64,000 nt of DNA from Liolophura sinensis (taxonomy: Eukaryota; Mollusca; Polyplacophora; Chitonida; Chitonidae). The stretch covers positions 5,399,606-5,463,605 of the forward strand of contig NC_088305.1 of assembly GCF_032854445.1 (NCBI RefSeq), read 5' to 3'. The position numbers were made by a program, and so were the translations under genes. Each line of letters starts with the position of its first letter. Positions within the stretch are counted from its first letter, which is position 1. The notes under the pieces were generated by a model. That model searched no databases, was not told the origin of the DNA, and was given only the letters and a program-made list of their open reading frames with translations. This document shows, piece by piece, positions 49,057-60,725 of the stretch.

Positions 49057-50734
49057 CTCACATTGAATGTGTAGATCTATACCTCTTACATTGAATGTGT
49101 AAGTCTTTCCGAACCTATGCCTCTCACATTAAATGTGTAGATCTATACCTCTTGCATTGAATGTGTAGACCTTTCAGAACCTATGCCTCCCACGTTGAAT
49201 GTGTAGATCTATACCTCTTACATTGAATGTGTAGACCTTTCCAAACCTATGCCTCTCACGTTGAATGTGTAGACCTTTCCAATTTTATGCCTCTCACGTT
49301 GAATGTTTAGACCTTTCCGAGCCTATGCCTCTCACATTGAATGTGTGGATCTATACCTCTTACATTTAATGTACAAATCTTTCCCAACCGCATAGGTTGG
49401 GAAAGGTCTCTCACATTGAATGTGTAGATCTATACCTCTTACATTGAATGTGTAAGTCTTTCCGAACCTATGCCTCTCACATTAAATGTGTAGATCTATA
49501 CCTCTTACATTGAATGTGTAGACCTTTCAGAACCTTTGCCTCCCACGTTGAATGTGTAGATCTATACCTCTTACATTGAATGTGTAGACCTTTCCAAACC
49601 TATGCCTCTCACGTTGAATGTGTAGACCTTTCCAATTTTATGCCTCTCACGTTGAATGTGTAGACCTTTCCGAGCCTATGCCTCTCACATTGAATGTTGG
49701 ATCTATACCTCTTACATTTAATGTACAAATCTTTCCCAACCGCATAGGTTGGGAAAGGTCTCTCACATTGAATGTGTAGATCTATACCTCTTACATTGAA
49801 TGTGTAAGTCTTTCCGAGCCTATACCTCTCACATTGAATGTGTGGATCTTTCCGAGCCTATGCCTCCCACGTTGAATGAGTAGACCTTTCCAATCCTATG
49901 CCTCTCACATTGTAGGTGTAGACCTTTCCAATCTTATGCCTCTCACGTTGAATGTGTAGGTCTTTCCGAACCTATGCCTCCCACGTTGAATGTGTAGATC
50001 TATACCTTTTACATTGAATGTACAGATCTTTCCAAGTCTATGCCTCTCACATTGAAGGTGCACTTTCAGAACATATTCCTTTCACACCGAACGTGTAGAC
50101 CTTTCCGAATCTATGCTTCTTACACTGAATCGGTAAGCATTACTGAACATATAGATCTACACATTCAACGTGGGAGGCATAGGTTCGGAAAGACCTACAC
50201 ATTCCATTGTACCATTCAGAGTCTCGGCCAAGCATAGTGTATGCACAAATCTGTGATATTTATGTTTTTTTTAGTGTAACCGTTTTAACAGTCGTTTGTA
50301 CTTGACGTCATGTGCAAAGGTGCACCATGTGGTATCGAAGACATCATTGACTTCTGGTTTCATGCATGAGGAAGTCTTCACTCTGCACCAAGTTTGGCAC
50401 AACCGCATAGGTCAATTTGGTAAAAATCGCTGTTAGACTGTCAATATAAATTATAAAAAAGGAAAGTAAAGCCCTTAAACGACGTTGTCTCTAAATCTTG
50501 TTCATGATTTTACGATTTGTAATCGAGCAATAGTACAATAAACAGAGTAGAGTCTAACTATAGCTACACAATATCGCGAGTTTGAGCGAAGTATAGCTTT
50601 CTCTTTGGAATCTTGTACTTTCTTACCAAAAATGTCAATACAAAACTTATTGCACAGAGCTGTCATTTCTTTGAAGCTTGCAGACGACAATTAAATACTT
50701 CGTAATATCACCGCTGTAAACCGGCATTGTTACC

Positions 50735-51190
50735 CTTTGCCAGCTATCACTATGTCGTCGTTGATGTGATTTTTACTTTTGTGCTGAACGTCTTTAATTA
50801 TGGTGTATTCCTGCATAAACCAGGATTCTGCTGGTGGACTAAGCATCCCCGATGCCTGCTTGCATTGTTTTAATGTTATAATTAATCAGTAATTCTTTAC
50901 CCTCTGACGTCTATGAAATTGCAATAAACATCACTGAATTCCTTTTTGTTGCCTATCTTTGCTTAGGCGAAGATGTGGAGAGGGGCTTGGGATGGGTTGC
51001 GGTGGAGGGGCGGGGGTGTAATTTGTTACTATTTAACCATTTGCATTAAAAATTAGAATAAAACCCTGACTGAGGTAAAGTGATAAGAGGTCATATTTCA
51101 TCGGTTTCGTGTGACAATTTGCCAGCTATTACACTGTCGTCGTTGCCGTGGTTTTACTTTCTGTGCTGAACGCCTTTAATTACATAGTGT
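50735..51190 (+). repeat. Dispersed repeat family R, about 1.2 units in tandem
   Basis: The element's gccagctatcac...gtgctgaacgtctttaatta part occurs at 50738 and again near 51120, with the rest of the unit between (tggactaagcatccccg; aaaccctgactgaggtaaag). This gives a unit of roughly 380 bp. Confidence 0.65.
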
Positions 51191-51199
51191 AGACAACCA

Positions 51200-53125
51200 C
51201 TGTATAAAACCTTTGTATACGCCTACACTGATTTTCTGTATTTCACGACAGAGAAAAACACTGCAGAATATAAACAAATGGAGACGACTGTGAAATGCAC
51301 TGGGCAAACACTAGTATTTGCTGTAGATTTACAGTACTGACTCACAATCGATTTACAACTTAACATCATCTTGGTGTACTTTAGAGTATACAGCACCATG
51401 GTCAGGGACCTGAACCTTATCCCTGACACAATGTGACTTGGCTGTAAATTAACAGTTAGAAGAGAGTTGTTTATCTACAGAAAAATAACCGAACAATTGT
51501 CAGCAAATTTAATGTAAAAATGCACAATTTCTTATTACGATGTCGTGAGAGTTGTATGAGAATGCCAGAGCCAATCACATGTGTTATAATGCCGCAAGTA
51601 AAAGTTCTACAGTCACAAAAAACTAAATAGTATTTGAGTCTTGTCTTAAGCGCTGCACATTGACGCGTTTCTAAGTGAAATTATTTATTTTTTTAACCTT
51701 TACGACATTGATTTACACCACTGTTTATTCTGTTATCTTCTTCATCGTGAATAGTGTCAAGGTGGAGAGATAAAATTCACAGAAAGCCGTTGCATGACTT
51801 TGTTGGCTGTATCGCCGCAAACAGCTTTGTCCAGCAATTATATTCTTGATAACAAGATACACTCTCCTCACTTAGAGGCGTGTTAGCAGAAAGTGGACCG
51901 TATCCGTGAACCGTTAGAACTACTTTACGCCTCGGATGCACGCATTGTCCAATCTCTATTGCATAACCTAGAGACCAGAATCAGCTTTACGGACGAACGA
52001 GTAGATAAGAGACATGCATTATTCACAAGACCTGAGGAAAAATAAGATTTGTGAGTGAAAACACCGGGATAAAGGTTGTTCTCATTCGGACTCAGGATCG
52101 ATAAGTCTGACTTAATAACGGGGACTATTTTATGGGGCGGCAACATTTCCGAAAGCCTTCACTGTTAACTTCAGTATACTGAAATCGCTTACAATTGCCA
52201 AATCAATATTAGCTATAGATAATTCCATGACCTTATCTCGGCTGTAAGACAAAGAACGTTCGATAACAGAATGGATGCGCTACAGGAGCTACTGTGCAGT
52301 GTCAACAGCAAAGTGCTAAGTCTGTCTGTCATAGGAGATCTTACCACCTTGTTACGTCAGGTCGCTGCGCTAAGGACAGTGAAACTAACACTTAACAGGA
52401 AATGACGAGAGGGCATTTCGTATTAATGACCCGCCATTGAACGTTCGACCACGTGCATACGACCCTCTGTGAACTGTATTTCGCTACTAACTAGGCTTGC
52501 TTGTCTTGTTTCCGAGGGATCATGAAAGGAATCATTGATTTCATTATTCAACCCGTTTTTCTCGCTGTTTGACATTGAAAAGAAGAACAAATCCTATCGG
52601 CGGACTTACTTATCTCAAAACGATTCAGTTACATGATGGCCCTCGTAGAACGTTTAAGGTGGTATTGATTTCACCATTCACTTCAAGCAGAGGATAGCAT
52701 TATGCAGTATCATACGAAAGAGCGCTGAAAGTTATTTGCAAATTTTGTCTTTAATATTTTTTCGATTTATTCACTCAGGAGAAAGAACATTTAAATATAT
52801 TCGTGCATGCAGGGTATTTAGGACCACCTTTTTGCGTATCTACCATTGTGACTGGGCTGTCATCGAAGTTACGACAGGTGAAAGTTACGGGTGAACAATC
52901 CAAAAGTATATAACTTAATACTGTTACTTAAGAACAACACAAAAAAGGAACTGTCTCCATTTTCACGACTTCCAATTAGCCTGCATGAATGGTTTTTGGC
53001 TTCTGTATCAGTGCAAAGCAGTTGTAACGTGATAAAATGATCCCAGTATGTTTAAGATATATAGTCTTTTTTTTGAAATCATGGACAGTTAAGCAAGCTG
53101 ATAAAGAGCATGTAATTAACTCTGT
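51200..53125. other. Intronic DNA, nothing recognised
   Basis: Includes a 44-codon + frame starting at 52272 (MDALQELLCSVNSKVL...), somewhat amphipathic. No splice or promoter support, so not called as a gene. Confidence 0.45.
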
Positions 53126-53129
53126 TAGT

Positions 53130-53203
53130 CTATTTGTTTATTTGTTCATTTATTTGTTTATTTCATTAGTGTTTTACGGTGTACTTAATAATATTTCAGT
53201 TAT
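53130..53203 (-). mobile_element. SINE family M, 3' tail, minus strand
   Basis: A (ttta)n stretch followed by gtgttttacggtgtacttaa and taatatttcagtta, matching the element's 3' end in reverse. Confidence 0.6.
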
Positions 53204-53204
53204 G

Positions 53205-54680
53205 CTGTCTAATTATATGTGAAATGAATGGGCTTAAATTTCTCTTTCTGAAGTAGTGTGATGCCTTTCAAACACTTCTAGAGGGATAACTATTAATCGT
53301 GTCTCAAATATCTGCCGCAGAAAGTGCATTTCTTGGGCTACAATTTAGCGTAACTTAAAAATTTCTAGCTCTAATGTTTTTTTTTATTGACAGGCCGTTG
53401 ACTTTACGTAACTTCATAACTTTTGTAACTTCTGTAACATAGAATTTCGTTTGTGACTATATTTCAAAGCGTTGCAAACATGGACAAAAAACGACAAGCA
53501 GGTTTTGAATCATCCCGAAGTACACGAAATACATGAAAGTGTTTTCAAAATTCAAACTTTTTATACCGTCAACTATTCGAGAGATGGAGAGCTTGTAAAG
53601 ATTTCAAGGAATTTTAATGTTTCTTTCAAATTTTCTGTAACTAGTATTGTTCTACATGCGTATCAAATCTCAGACGGATCTGTCCGATGGTTCTTCAGAA
53701 GATGCTTGGAGGTTTTGCTCGAAATTCAATAGTGCTACCATGAAAAGCAAGCTTCAAACGCCATTAAGATTTTATCAGACAGAGCCAAATTTCAAACAGT
53801 TACAATTTGCAACTTCTATCAAAACGACAAAAAAACACTGCCCGAAAAGCCTAACAAAATATAATGGATCACCATAATACATGAGAAATGTTCTGTGATT
53901 CTACTTTGTTCTAATTTTTTCACACCGTATTATTGTACTATTTCTGTAATTATGTATTTTTACCTGGGGCAGTAAAATTCAATCAATCAAAACCGTGCGA
54001 AAAGTATGGAATTCTGATGACGTGACATGCACTGGTTTTCCAACACAAAGTTTAATAATAAAAACTTAAATCATAGCATTAATGACAACATGAAAAGATC
54101 TAGAAGAAAAGGGAAAACCTGTCCTGGGACATAACCCTTACACCAGATTTGAAATTGCAATAGATGACCTATTTCTGTAAATAAACATAAACTAAAATAA
54201 CAAATTGAAATATTTTAGATAAAATTCCCACTGGTCTGTCTACCGAAATGTTTAGTTCTCTATCGTCGATTCCATCTTTTTGAAATATATCCAAATTTGA
54301 AATACAAATTTGCAGCATGTTTTTGAGCCCCTAAAATTTTTTGCCCACCTCATAAATATTTATTTAACATTTAGAATGTATCGAAATTTCAACGTCTGGC
54401 ATTGAAATATAAGCATTATAAATATAAAGTATAAATATAAGAGTCCCCTGTTCCTTCAATAATAGACGTAGCTCACATATGTGTTTGTGGTAATGGTAAA
54501 CTATGACTGGGAAACTAATGCATCTTGTTTTCTGAGCGTCATGTTTCGTGGAAGAAGCACCAGAAGTTGGACAACCTTGTCAAAAGGAAGCACTATTCTT
54601 GTATGCTAGAGAAAGGTCAATAGGATTGAAATGCTGGACAAGGATACAGCGGTTAAATAAAGTATCAGTTATTATTGAAT
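53205..54680. other. Intronic DNA, nothing recognised
   Basis: Two overlapping + frames (53472-53732 and 53647-53877) without recognisable domains. The remainder is AT-rich. Confidence 0.45.
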
Positions 54681-54684
54681 CTAA

Positions 54685-55275
54685 GCGTCGAAACAGACAT
54701 TCGTATACCAGTCGTCAATCAATAAGGACGTTCCAGGTTCATTCCCAAAACGAGTATAGCACAAATCACCAAAGTAAAACAAAACTATATGAGGTATCAA
54801 ATAGGACGGAATCGTGCAAAGAGAAGCAGTCAACACTTTTCAGCGAAGTTGCAGAGACGCAAGGTATATTCTCGGCGACTGAGTGAAATCAGTATTCAAA
54901 ATCATGCTAGAATATATTTATTTATTGATTTGATTGCTGTTTTACGCCGTACTCAAGAATATTTCACTTATACGACGGCGGCCAGCATTATGGTGGGTGG
55001 AAACCGGGCACAGCCCGGGGGAAACCCACGACCATCCGCAGGTTGCTGCAGACCTTCTCACTTACGGCCGGAGAGGAAGCCAGCATGAACTGGACTTGAA
55101 CTCAACGCGACCGCATTGGCGAGAGGCTCCTGGGTCATTACGCTGCGGTAGCGCGCTAACCAACTGAGCCACGGAGGCCCCTGCTAGAATATAAGTTGTC
55201 GATAACAAAACATGTATCTTAGTTGCACTTTAATGGTAACTGTTCATATGCCCAAAGTGACGATCTAATTTAACA
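54685..55275 (+). repeat. Dispersed repeat family Q, split by SINE
   Basis: Shares cgaaacagacattcgtatac, caaagagaagcagtcaacac, gactgagtgaaatcagtatt and ataagttgtcgataa with copies at 7735-8040 and 10796-10960. Further fragments lie at 17400-17530, 18590-18860, 39225-39385, 57490-57690 and 58155-58245. No ORF. Confidence 0.65.
54917..55181 (-). mobile_element. SINE family M, full length, minus strand, with TSD
   Basis: Reverse-oriented full-length copy: the tail at 54917 is followed by tttacgccgtactcaagaat and the head ends ccactgagccacggaggcccc style at 55181. A perfect 12-bp direct repeat, tgctagaatata, flanks it at 54905-54916 and 55182-55193. It splits a family-Q repeat in two, so it is younger than that repeat. 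Confidence 0.92.
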
Positions 55276-55544
55276 TGATGAGTGCTCAACCCTGACGGCG
55301 GGTTAAGCGGAACTAGACAATCATCAAGCAAGAGCGCCAGAGATTCTGAACGCTCTGTCCACATTTACTTACAAGAGAATTATACTCACTCTAAAACTTC
55401 ACACACCAGTTTTTGCACTTTCACGCTCTTTAAATACACATTTAAGTTTTTCACGTGTTTTCACGTGAAAATCTGAATAACCGCAACCTACAATATACAA
55501 TCAACGTTTTAACACAGCTGCCTTCTTTACGGTGTATTTTTCAG

Positions 55545-55651
55545 TGATGGCCTCTAAGTACTGCACAGAGAATGGTACCTGGTGGAGACATCCTGCTTCG
55601 AACAACCCCTGGTCTAACTACTCAGAATGCGTCAATCACACAGAGCTAGAG
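55545..55651 (+). CDS. CALCR-like: Receptor exon: second half of HRM ectodomain
   Basis: The acceptor is tttttcag and the donor GTATGT at 55652. The first two bases complete the codon left open by the previous exon, giving FDPN-L-MASKYC. The distance from FDP to the cysteine is the same as in calcitonin receptors. The exon then reads TENGTWWRHPASNNPWSNYS-EC, supplying ectodomain cysteines 5 and 6. The segment GTWWRHPASN...W.NY is strongly typical of the calcitonin/CALCRL group. Sequons NGT, NYS and NHT suggest a heavily glycosylated ectodomain. The exon ends in phase 0 after HTELE. Confidence 0.92.
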
Positions 55652-56204
55652 GTATGTATAGCATATGCTGGTGGCAATCATATATACCAGCCTCTCGTAA
55701 ACCATTTCCATTCCACAAACGAACCGCATCCAAGAATCCAAATCATGATCAATACGCAAGTTAAGTCGTTGTTTCCTAGTGTAATCTTGTACAATGTTAG
55801 AATCCGTTGATAAGGTGATTAGGTATTGTAAGAATTAACGCTATAAAGGAATACACCCATCTATTATGGCTACGAGTCACTGCTCATTGCTTTGTTGCTT
55901 TTGCTGTTGCGATGTCTTAGCTTACTTCAAGTGTTAAAGCCCTGACTCACTGCGAGTGTCAAGCCCTTGATCAACGAGCTCAAATCCACATCTGGCTGTT
56001 TTGGCCGCGGCTTTAAGTCAGAAGCTTGAGCTGATGCCAGCCATCTCCAGGTCCGTCGACCCTTTAATCAGACCTCCATCACGAAACTGAAAAATTCTTA
56101 AACACCAATGCTCTCAGGTCCACATTGATTTTCCATAAGCGATAATGTTAACGTTTAGTAACTCAACACCAAACATTACGTGGCCAATAAGCATTGGGGT
56201 CTGC

Positions 56205-56310
56205 TTTGCTCAAAAGAGAAAACAGCCATAAAAATCATGGAATTTGCTCAAAATTTGCTTTGCTCAAAATTTGCTTTGCTCAAAAGAGAAAACAGCCATA
56301 AAAATCATGA
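56205..56310 (+). repeat. Direct duplication in HRM-TM1 intron
   Basis: tttgctcaaaagagaaaaca and gccataaaaatcatg occur twice, separated by small copies of aatttgctttgctcaaa. Confidence 0.85.
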
Positions 56311-56648
56311 CATAAGTTAATCGTCAAGATCAAAGCGTCCCTACGCCCGAAGCTGTGAGATGTACCCAGTAACACCAAGGGAACTTCTCTAGTAACATCA
56401 CTATCTGACACTTTGTATCCTCTCGCCTAGAATTTCAACAAAACTCATACCTGCTCAAAGCTTAGGCCCTTATTTGAATTACTTTCATACCCAGTATGCA
56501 CCTGTACATCAAAAATGACGGGATGGCCATGAAAAAGAATTGACACCCTAAATACACAGAATCACATTCGCCTTTCTTGAAAAACAGAAGTGGTCATAGG
56601 GTCCTTATTCCTAATAAAAGAAGCCAAACAAATTTGTTGTTGTTGCAG

Positions 56649-56740
56649 AGCAGTACTCGGACTCTGTACGTGTACATCATCGGTTATTCCATCTCCGTGG
56701 TCACTCTGCTCATCTCCCTCTGCATATTTTTCTACTTCAG
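56649..56740 (+). CDS. CALCR-like: Receptor exon: juxtamembrane stalk and TM1
   Basis: The acceptor is tgttgttgttgcag and the donor AG|GTAAAA. The frame opens in phase 0 with SSTRTLYVYIIGYSIS, followed by the hydrophobic TM1 core VVTLLISLCIFFYF, and ends with two bases of an arginine codon. IIGYSIS...LLISLxIFFYF corresponds closely to TM1 of calcitonin-type receptors. The stalk between the last ectodomain cysteine and TM1 is about two residues shorter than in human CALCRL as I recall it. An AG at 56649-56650 could act as an alternative acceptor, but only the first AG keeps the frame. Confidence 0.92.
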
Positions 56741-56941
56741 GTAAAACCTTCTTGTTTTGTTCTTGTTTTTCTAAATATTCAAGTAATGCACTGTGGCTAA
56801 CTCAAGCATTCGTGTGAAACGCCTTGTTTGGCATTTTCCTGCAAACTTTTACAATTTGGACGAAAAATCGCACATTTAAAGCAGCTATTATAAACACACA
56901 TTGAATATTTATCGGGTAATACTTTTACTCTTACCGAACGT

Positions 56942-57035
56942 TGTACTCCGGGTACTCGGGTTTCCTTTACGCTGTACCCCGGGTACTCAGGTTTCCTTTA
57001 CGCTGTACCCCGGGTACTCAGGTTTCCTTTACGCT
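56942..57035 (+). repeat. 31-bp tandem repeat, 3 units, in TM1-TM2 intron
   Basis: tgtaccccgggtactcaggt plus ttcctttacgc is repeated exactly at a 31-bp period (starts 56942, 56973, 57004). Each unit contains the palindrome ccgg within ggtacccc/gggtac-like sequence. Confidence 0.9.
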
Positions 57036-57289
57036 TAAACTTGGTACGGCTCCTTTGTTTTAATGGGGGTTTTTTTAATGTGAATTGAACAGTTGGAGGA
57101 AAACCCTAACTGAGGTACCATGAGAAGAGGCAGAATCTCACTGGTAACATGTGTGGCCATTTGCCAGATGCCACACTGTCGTCGCGGCTCTCGTTTTACT
57201 TTCCACACTGTGTGGTCTTTTATATTTTATGCCGATCAAATGAACCGAATAACTCAATTTGCAGCTTACAATTCTGGCCTTTCTTGCAG

Positions 57290-57416
57290 ACAGTTGCAAT
57301 GCGAAAGGATAACATTACATCGAAACCTGTTCCTGTCGTACACGTCTTGCGCCTTGGTCTGGATCCTGTATTACTCCGTGGTGTCCTTCAACGTGTCAGT
57401 CCTCCAGGCGAACTCT
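57290..57416 (+). CDS. CALCR-like: Receptor exon: intracellular loop 1, TM2 and extracellular loop 1
   Basis: The acceptor is ctttcttgcag and the donor GTAAGT at 57417. The first base completes AG|A (Arg), so TM1 runs FFYFR-QLQCERITLHRNLF. This contains the class B signature C-x-R-(I/V)-T-L-H-(K/R)-N-(L/M)-F. The His of TLHRN is the conserved TM2 histidine of the intracellular polar (HETx) network. TM2 continues LSYTSCALVWILYYSVV, and the first extracellular loop SFNVSVLQANS carries the sequon NVS. The exon ends in phase 0. The reading frame stays open into both introns, so a plain ORF search would overextend it. Confidence 0.93.
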
Positions 57417-58063
57417 GTAAGTAGATCACTCCTGAGCGGGCGACATCGCTCAACATTTCCCGCCAAAAGAGCATGTCCCTATCTCTGCATACCTAGACGT
57501 CAAGTCCGACATTCGTATACTATTCATAAACGTGCTTGGCGATTCCAAATCAATAATTTCAGGACTCATTTTCAAAGCAACCTAAAGTACCTATCCCCAA
57601 GGGGATAGTTTTATAAGTTCCAAATAAATAATTAATGGTAATATGTCAAAGAGAAACAATCAGCAATTTTTAAACACATCCGTTTCTGCCGTTATGCTGC
57701 GGTAATTGCTAACTATATCTTTGCGTTACGAGCACAATCATATTGAAACACACCTTTTAAAATAGGACAAAACTTCTGGTATGCGTCCAATGTTCCCTTT
57801 TACGACAGCCGGATGATGAGCCTTAGAAATCTTGTTCAGAAAATATAGCCATGGGATTAATAAAACTGCTGAACATCACGATGATACGCCGTTTATTGCT
57901 ATGTGTTGTACCTTGGGTGATTTCACGAGTGAATCCAACCATAAACAAAGAAGCGTCACCTAGGGAGAATTTCAAAGAAATTACTTCCCCTTAACATGTT
58001 TTATAATCGGTCAGTTTCTGTTTTTTCTTACTTGCTGGAAGACGCCAAAATATAATAAGTTAT

Positions 58064-58335
58064 CTATTTATTTATTTCATCGGTGTTTTAAGTCGTAATC
58101 AAGAATATTTCACGCCAGCCAGCGTTCTGATGGGAGGAAAACGGGCAGAATCTATGCGGCGAAACAGGCATTCGTATACCAGCCGTCAGCCAAGAAGGGC
58201 GCTCCTGATCAGTAATCGCAAGGCTAATTCCCAAAACGGGCAGAAACCCACGACTAGCATAACCAGAACTTACCAGCGATCGCACTGGTGAGAGGCTCCT
58301 GGGTGCCTCCAAACCACTCGTCCACGGAGGACCCT
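58064..58335 (-). mobile_element. SINE family M, minus strand, interrupted by family-Q sequence
   Basis: The tail and part of the core (aagaatatttcacgccagcc; gggaggaaaacgggcag) are followed by about 90 bp of family-Q sequence (cattcgtataccagccgtca). The SINE core then resumes (cgggcagaaacccacgac) up to a decayed head (ccacggagg). Confidence 0.7.
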
Positions 58336-58339
58336 ACAA

Positions 58340-60283
58340 TCATACTTCAAAATAAAGCAAGATTCAAACGACTATAACGGACGTTAGCTCCAAAACTATA
58401 AATCAAAATTTGCAGGTTTAGCACGACACTACACATCATTAACCCGGTGAGGCGACCTTGTCGATCGTGCTCGCTCATCCCACAATACCTGATTTGGTAA
58501 TCCTGTCCGATAGGGACATTTACCTGTGTCATTTACAAGCCACCAAAATACATAAACAATGTTACATAGGTCTTCTGATATTTGACTAAACCAATTAAAT
58601 CATCAGTAAAGCATCCCACATGAAGTTTAAGAAAACATTCCTTTTTTTGTTTTTGTGATGTTGCAGAACCGAGATATCGCTTTTCAGAATAAGCAAAATA
58701 TTGCACATGGACAAAACAGACGGTGCCACCAAGTTAGTTTTAACCAATCAGATGCGAGCAATTTCTATTACTGGAGAAGGCAGCTGTTTCAGGTGACGTC
58801 ACCGAAGCCATGTTTTGCCTTTGAGCCATATGAATGAATGAACTTGGTGTTTCACGTTTCTCTAACATGGCACATCTCCTGGCGTTGTAAGAATTCTACA
58901 TTAGGAGCTGATTTATACATTTATCGTAAATGGCTGTGGCTGTTTACATACGTTTCCATCCATGTTTCAAAATAATAAATTTATATTTTATGCTGTCTTT
59001 TCTCTAAAGCCTTTTTACTTCATAGTGTTCCGTGTTGTTTCACGTTGTATTGATCTGTTCAAACTTTGAAACTTTGATATGGTCTGGCTTCCAGATAATT
59101 GAAATCTGGTTTTTACACAAAAGGGCATTGAACTTTTTTTTTCTTTTCCGTCAGTGTGACAGTGAGAGTGTTATGTTTTATCTCTGACAAAAGCAAATTC
59201 TTTCGCCTCGGTGTATATTTAAACGTGTCATTAACCACAACTGTGATCTGAATTTTTTATCGGATTCTTGACAAAAAAAAAAACAAATCAACATTTAACG
59301 TTTCTGAATTCCCTGCCTCGGCCCTTTGTGAACGGAAATAGTTCCCTCCAAAAAGACTTTGCACAATGCCCTTTCCTTACAGTTAACAACCGTAGATTTC
59401 ACGCTTTGATTTCCAGTCTTACAGCTAATGTCAGTGAACAGGTAAAATAAAACCATATTTATTATCCTTCTGTAAGGAGAGATCTATGAGCGCAAAGCAA
59501 TACGATATCTCCTTTATGTTAACGCCGAAGTTCTTGTCCAATTGTTCCTGTGTTTGTACGTATAATAATAACAACGAATACATCTCTTATGATTCTCCAC
59601 GTAACATTCAAGGAAGCCAAGCAACAAGAAGCTAAAAGTGTACGAAACCGAATCCTTTTATGACTACGTTATCAAACTTAAATGTAGTAGTGTGGGGTGT
59701 AAGATTACCTCCTCTGGGTTGTGGTGAAGAAAACAATAGACAATAGACAGTTGTAGTTACAGATCCTCCTATTTCACAAGTTGTGTGTGGAAGTTCAATT
59801 GAAGATGAGTAGCGAGCTACAGTTAATGAGGTCACTTTTTCTTGAAAATGCGAACTGTCCAGAAATTAAATCTGTGTTGTCCAGTACTTATATACCTTTA
59901 GACCCATTCGAGAGCTGGGTTAGATTTACAAAATGTTTTCCCGCTTATCATTGCCGATCATGTTCCCTGTAACAGTGTTATCAGTCGTCCGTCGGCAGCC
60001 GCTCTGGCACCGATGGCTTAATGTAACAACTTAATTTCCTGCTCAGAATATCCGAAATAATGTCAAAGGACTTGTCCATTATTGAATGAAAAAACCTCCT
60101 TTAGGTAAAATAGACAACGAAGTATGAACAAATACAAATGCCCCGGATGGCTTTATAGAAGATCAAAAAGTCAAAAGCTCAAAGGAAAATACAAAAACCC
60201 AACAGGATAAAGGTCTTGAAATAACAAAGCCAACAGCGCTAATCTCTATTTATACTGTTTTTTCTTGTTCTGTTTACTACCAG
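58340..60283. other. Intron between TM2 and TM3 exons, nothing else recognised
   Basis: A tgatgttgcag acceptor-like site at 58667 is followed by an open stretch. The TM2-TM3 spacing leaves no room for an extra exon in the main transcript. Confidence 0.5.
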
Positions 60284-60437
60284 GTCTGGTGCCGTGGCCT
60301 TAGCTTACTGGCGCAGTATTTTACTGCGAGCAACTTCTTCTGGATGTTTTGTGAAGGATTTTACCTCCATACAAAACTCGTTTTTGCCTTCACGTCAGGA
60401 CAAAAACTACTTATTATTTGTCGTTTGATTGGTTGGG
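60284..60437 (+). CDS. CALCR-like: Receptor exon: TM3 and intracellular loop 2
   Basis: The acceptor is ctgtttactaccag and the donor GTGAGT at 60438. It reads VWCRGLSLLAQYF, then TASNFFWMFCEGFYLHT, KLVFAFTSGQ and KLLIICRLIGWG. The cysteine of VWC is the conserved TM3 partner of the ECL2 disulfide. NFFWMFCEGFYLHT is the class B TM3 signature (consensus N-Y/F-F/Y-W-x-x-x-E-G-x-Y-L-H); its Glu is the conserved Glu of the HETx network. The exon stops inside the Gly codon of GWG in phase 1. No exon encoding TM4 was recognised between here and 64000, so the gene probably continues past the window. Confidence 0.94.
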
Positions 60438-60562
60438 GTGAGTATTTTGTATTTGTCTGCCAAATAAAACGTACCAGGTGACACCAGTGCGTATTCCCTC
60501 CAAACCACCTAAAATTTTTTTATATCACTGGTGTTAACTGTTTATTCAGTGTTTTTTCATTT

Positions 60563-60725
60563 GTTTATATATTTGATTGATGTGCTCACAAATATTTCAA
60601 TTATACGACGGCGGCCAGCATTATGGTGAGAGTAAAGGGGTAGAGTCCGGCGAAAACCCACGACCATCCGCAGGTTACTGCCACACCTTTCCACGTGGGG
60701 CCGGAGAGGAAGTCAGCGTGACAGT
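60563..60725 (-). mobile_element. SINE family M, minus strand, head missing
   Basis: Reads ttgattgatgtgctcacaaa, then gacggcggccagcattatgg and cccacgaccatccgcaggtt, ending near ccggagaggaagtcagcgtg. Lies 125 bp downstream of the TM3 exon. Confidence 0.82.

Larger units (their letters stand above)
46440..50204 (+). repeat. Satellite array of 38- and 28-bp units, 3.8 kb
   Basis: Basic units are a 38-bp type (gtagacctttccgagcctat, gcctctcacattgaatgt) and a shorter 28-bp type (gtagatctatacctcttaca, ttgaatgt). The array is most diverged at the left end (46440-46900) and most uniform at 48.6-49.8 kb. There a higher-order period of about 356 bp is visible, with equivalent blocks starting near 49054, 49410 and 49764. 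It contains hairpins, an inverted flank segment and a SINE (separate entries). Frames through it give NVRG/CERHRLGK-type repeats and are not taken as genes. Confidence 0.92.

Noticed and set aside
48195-49061. Minus-strand proteins with NVRGI/CERHRLGK repeats
   Set aside because: They follow the satellite units and one runs through a SINE; no independent evidence of coding.
46440-50204. CRISPR-like array of short regular repeats
   Set aside because: Units are contiguous with no unique spacers, vary in length (38/28 bp), and lie in an animal intron; this is a satellite.
58655-58837. Extra receptor exon after an acceptor-like tgatgttgcag
   Set aside because: The distance from the TM2 motif to the TM3 cysteine is already complete when 57416 joins 60284, and the peptide is not receptor-like.
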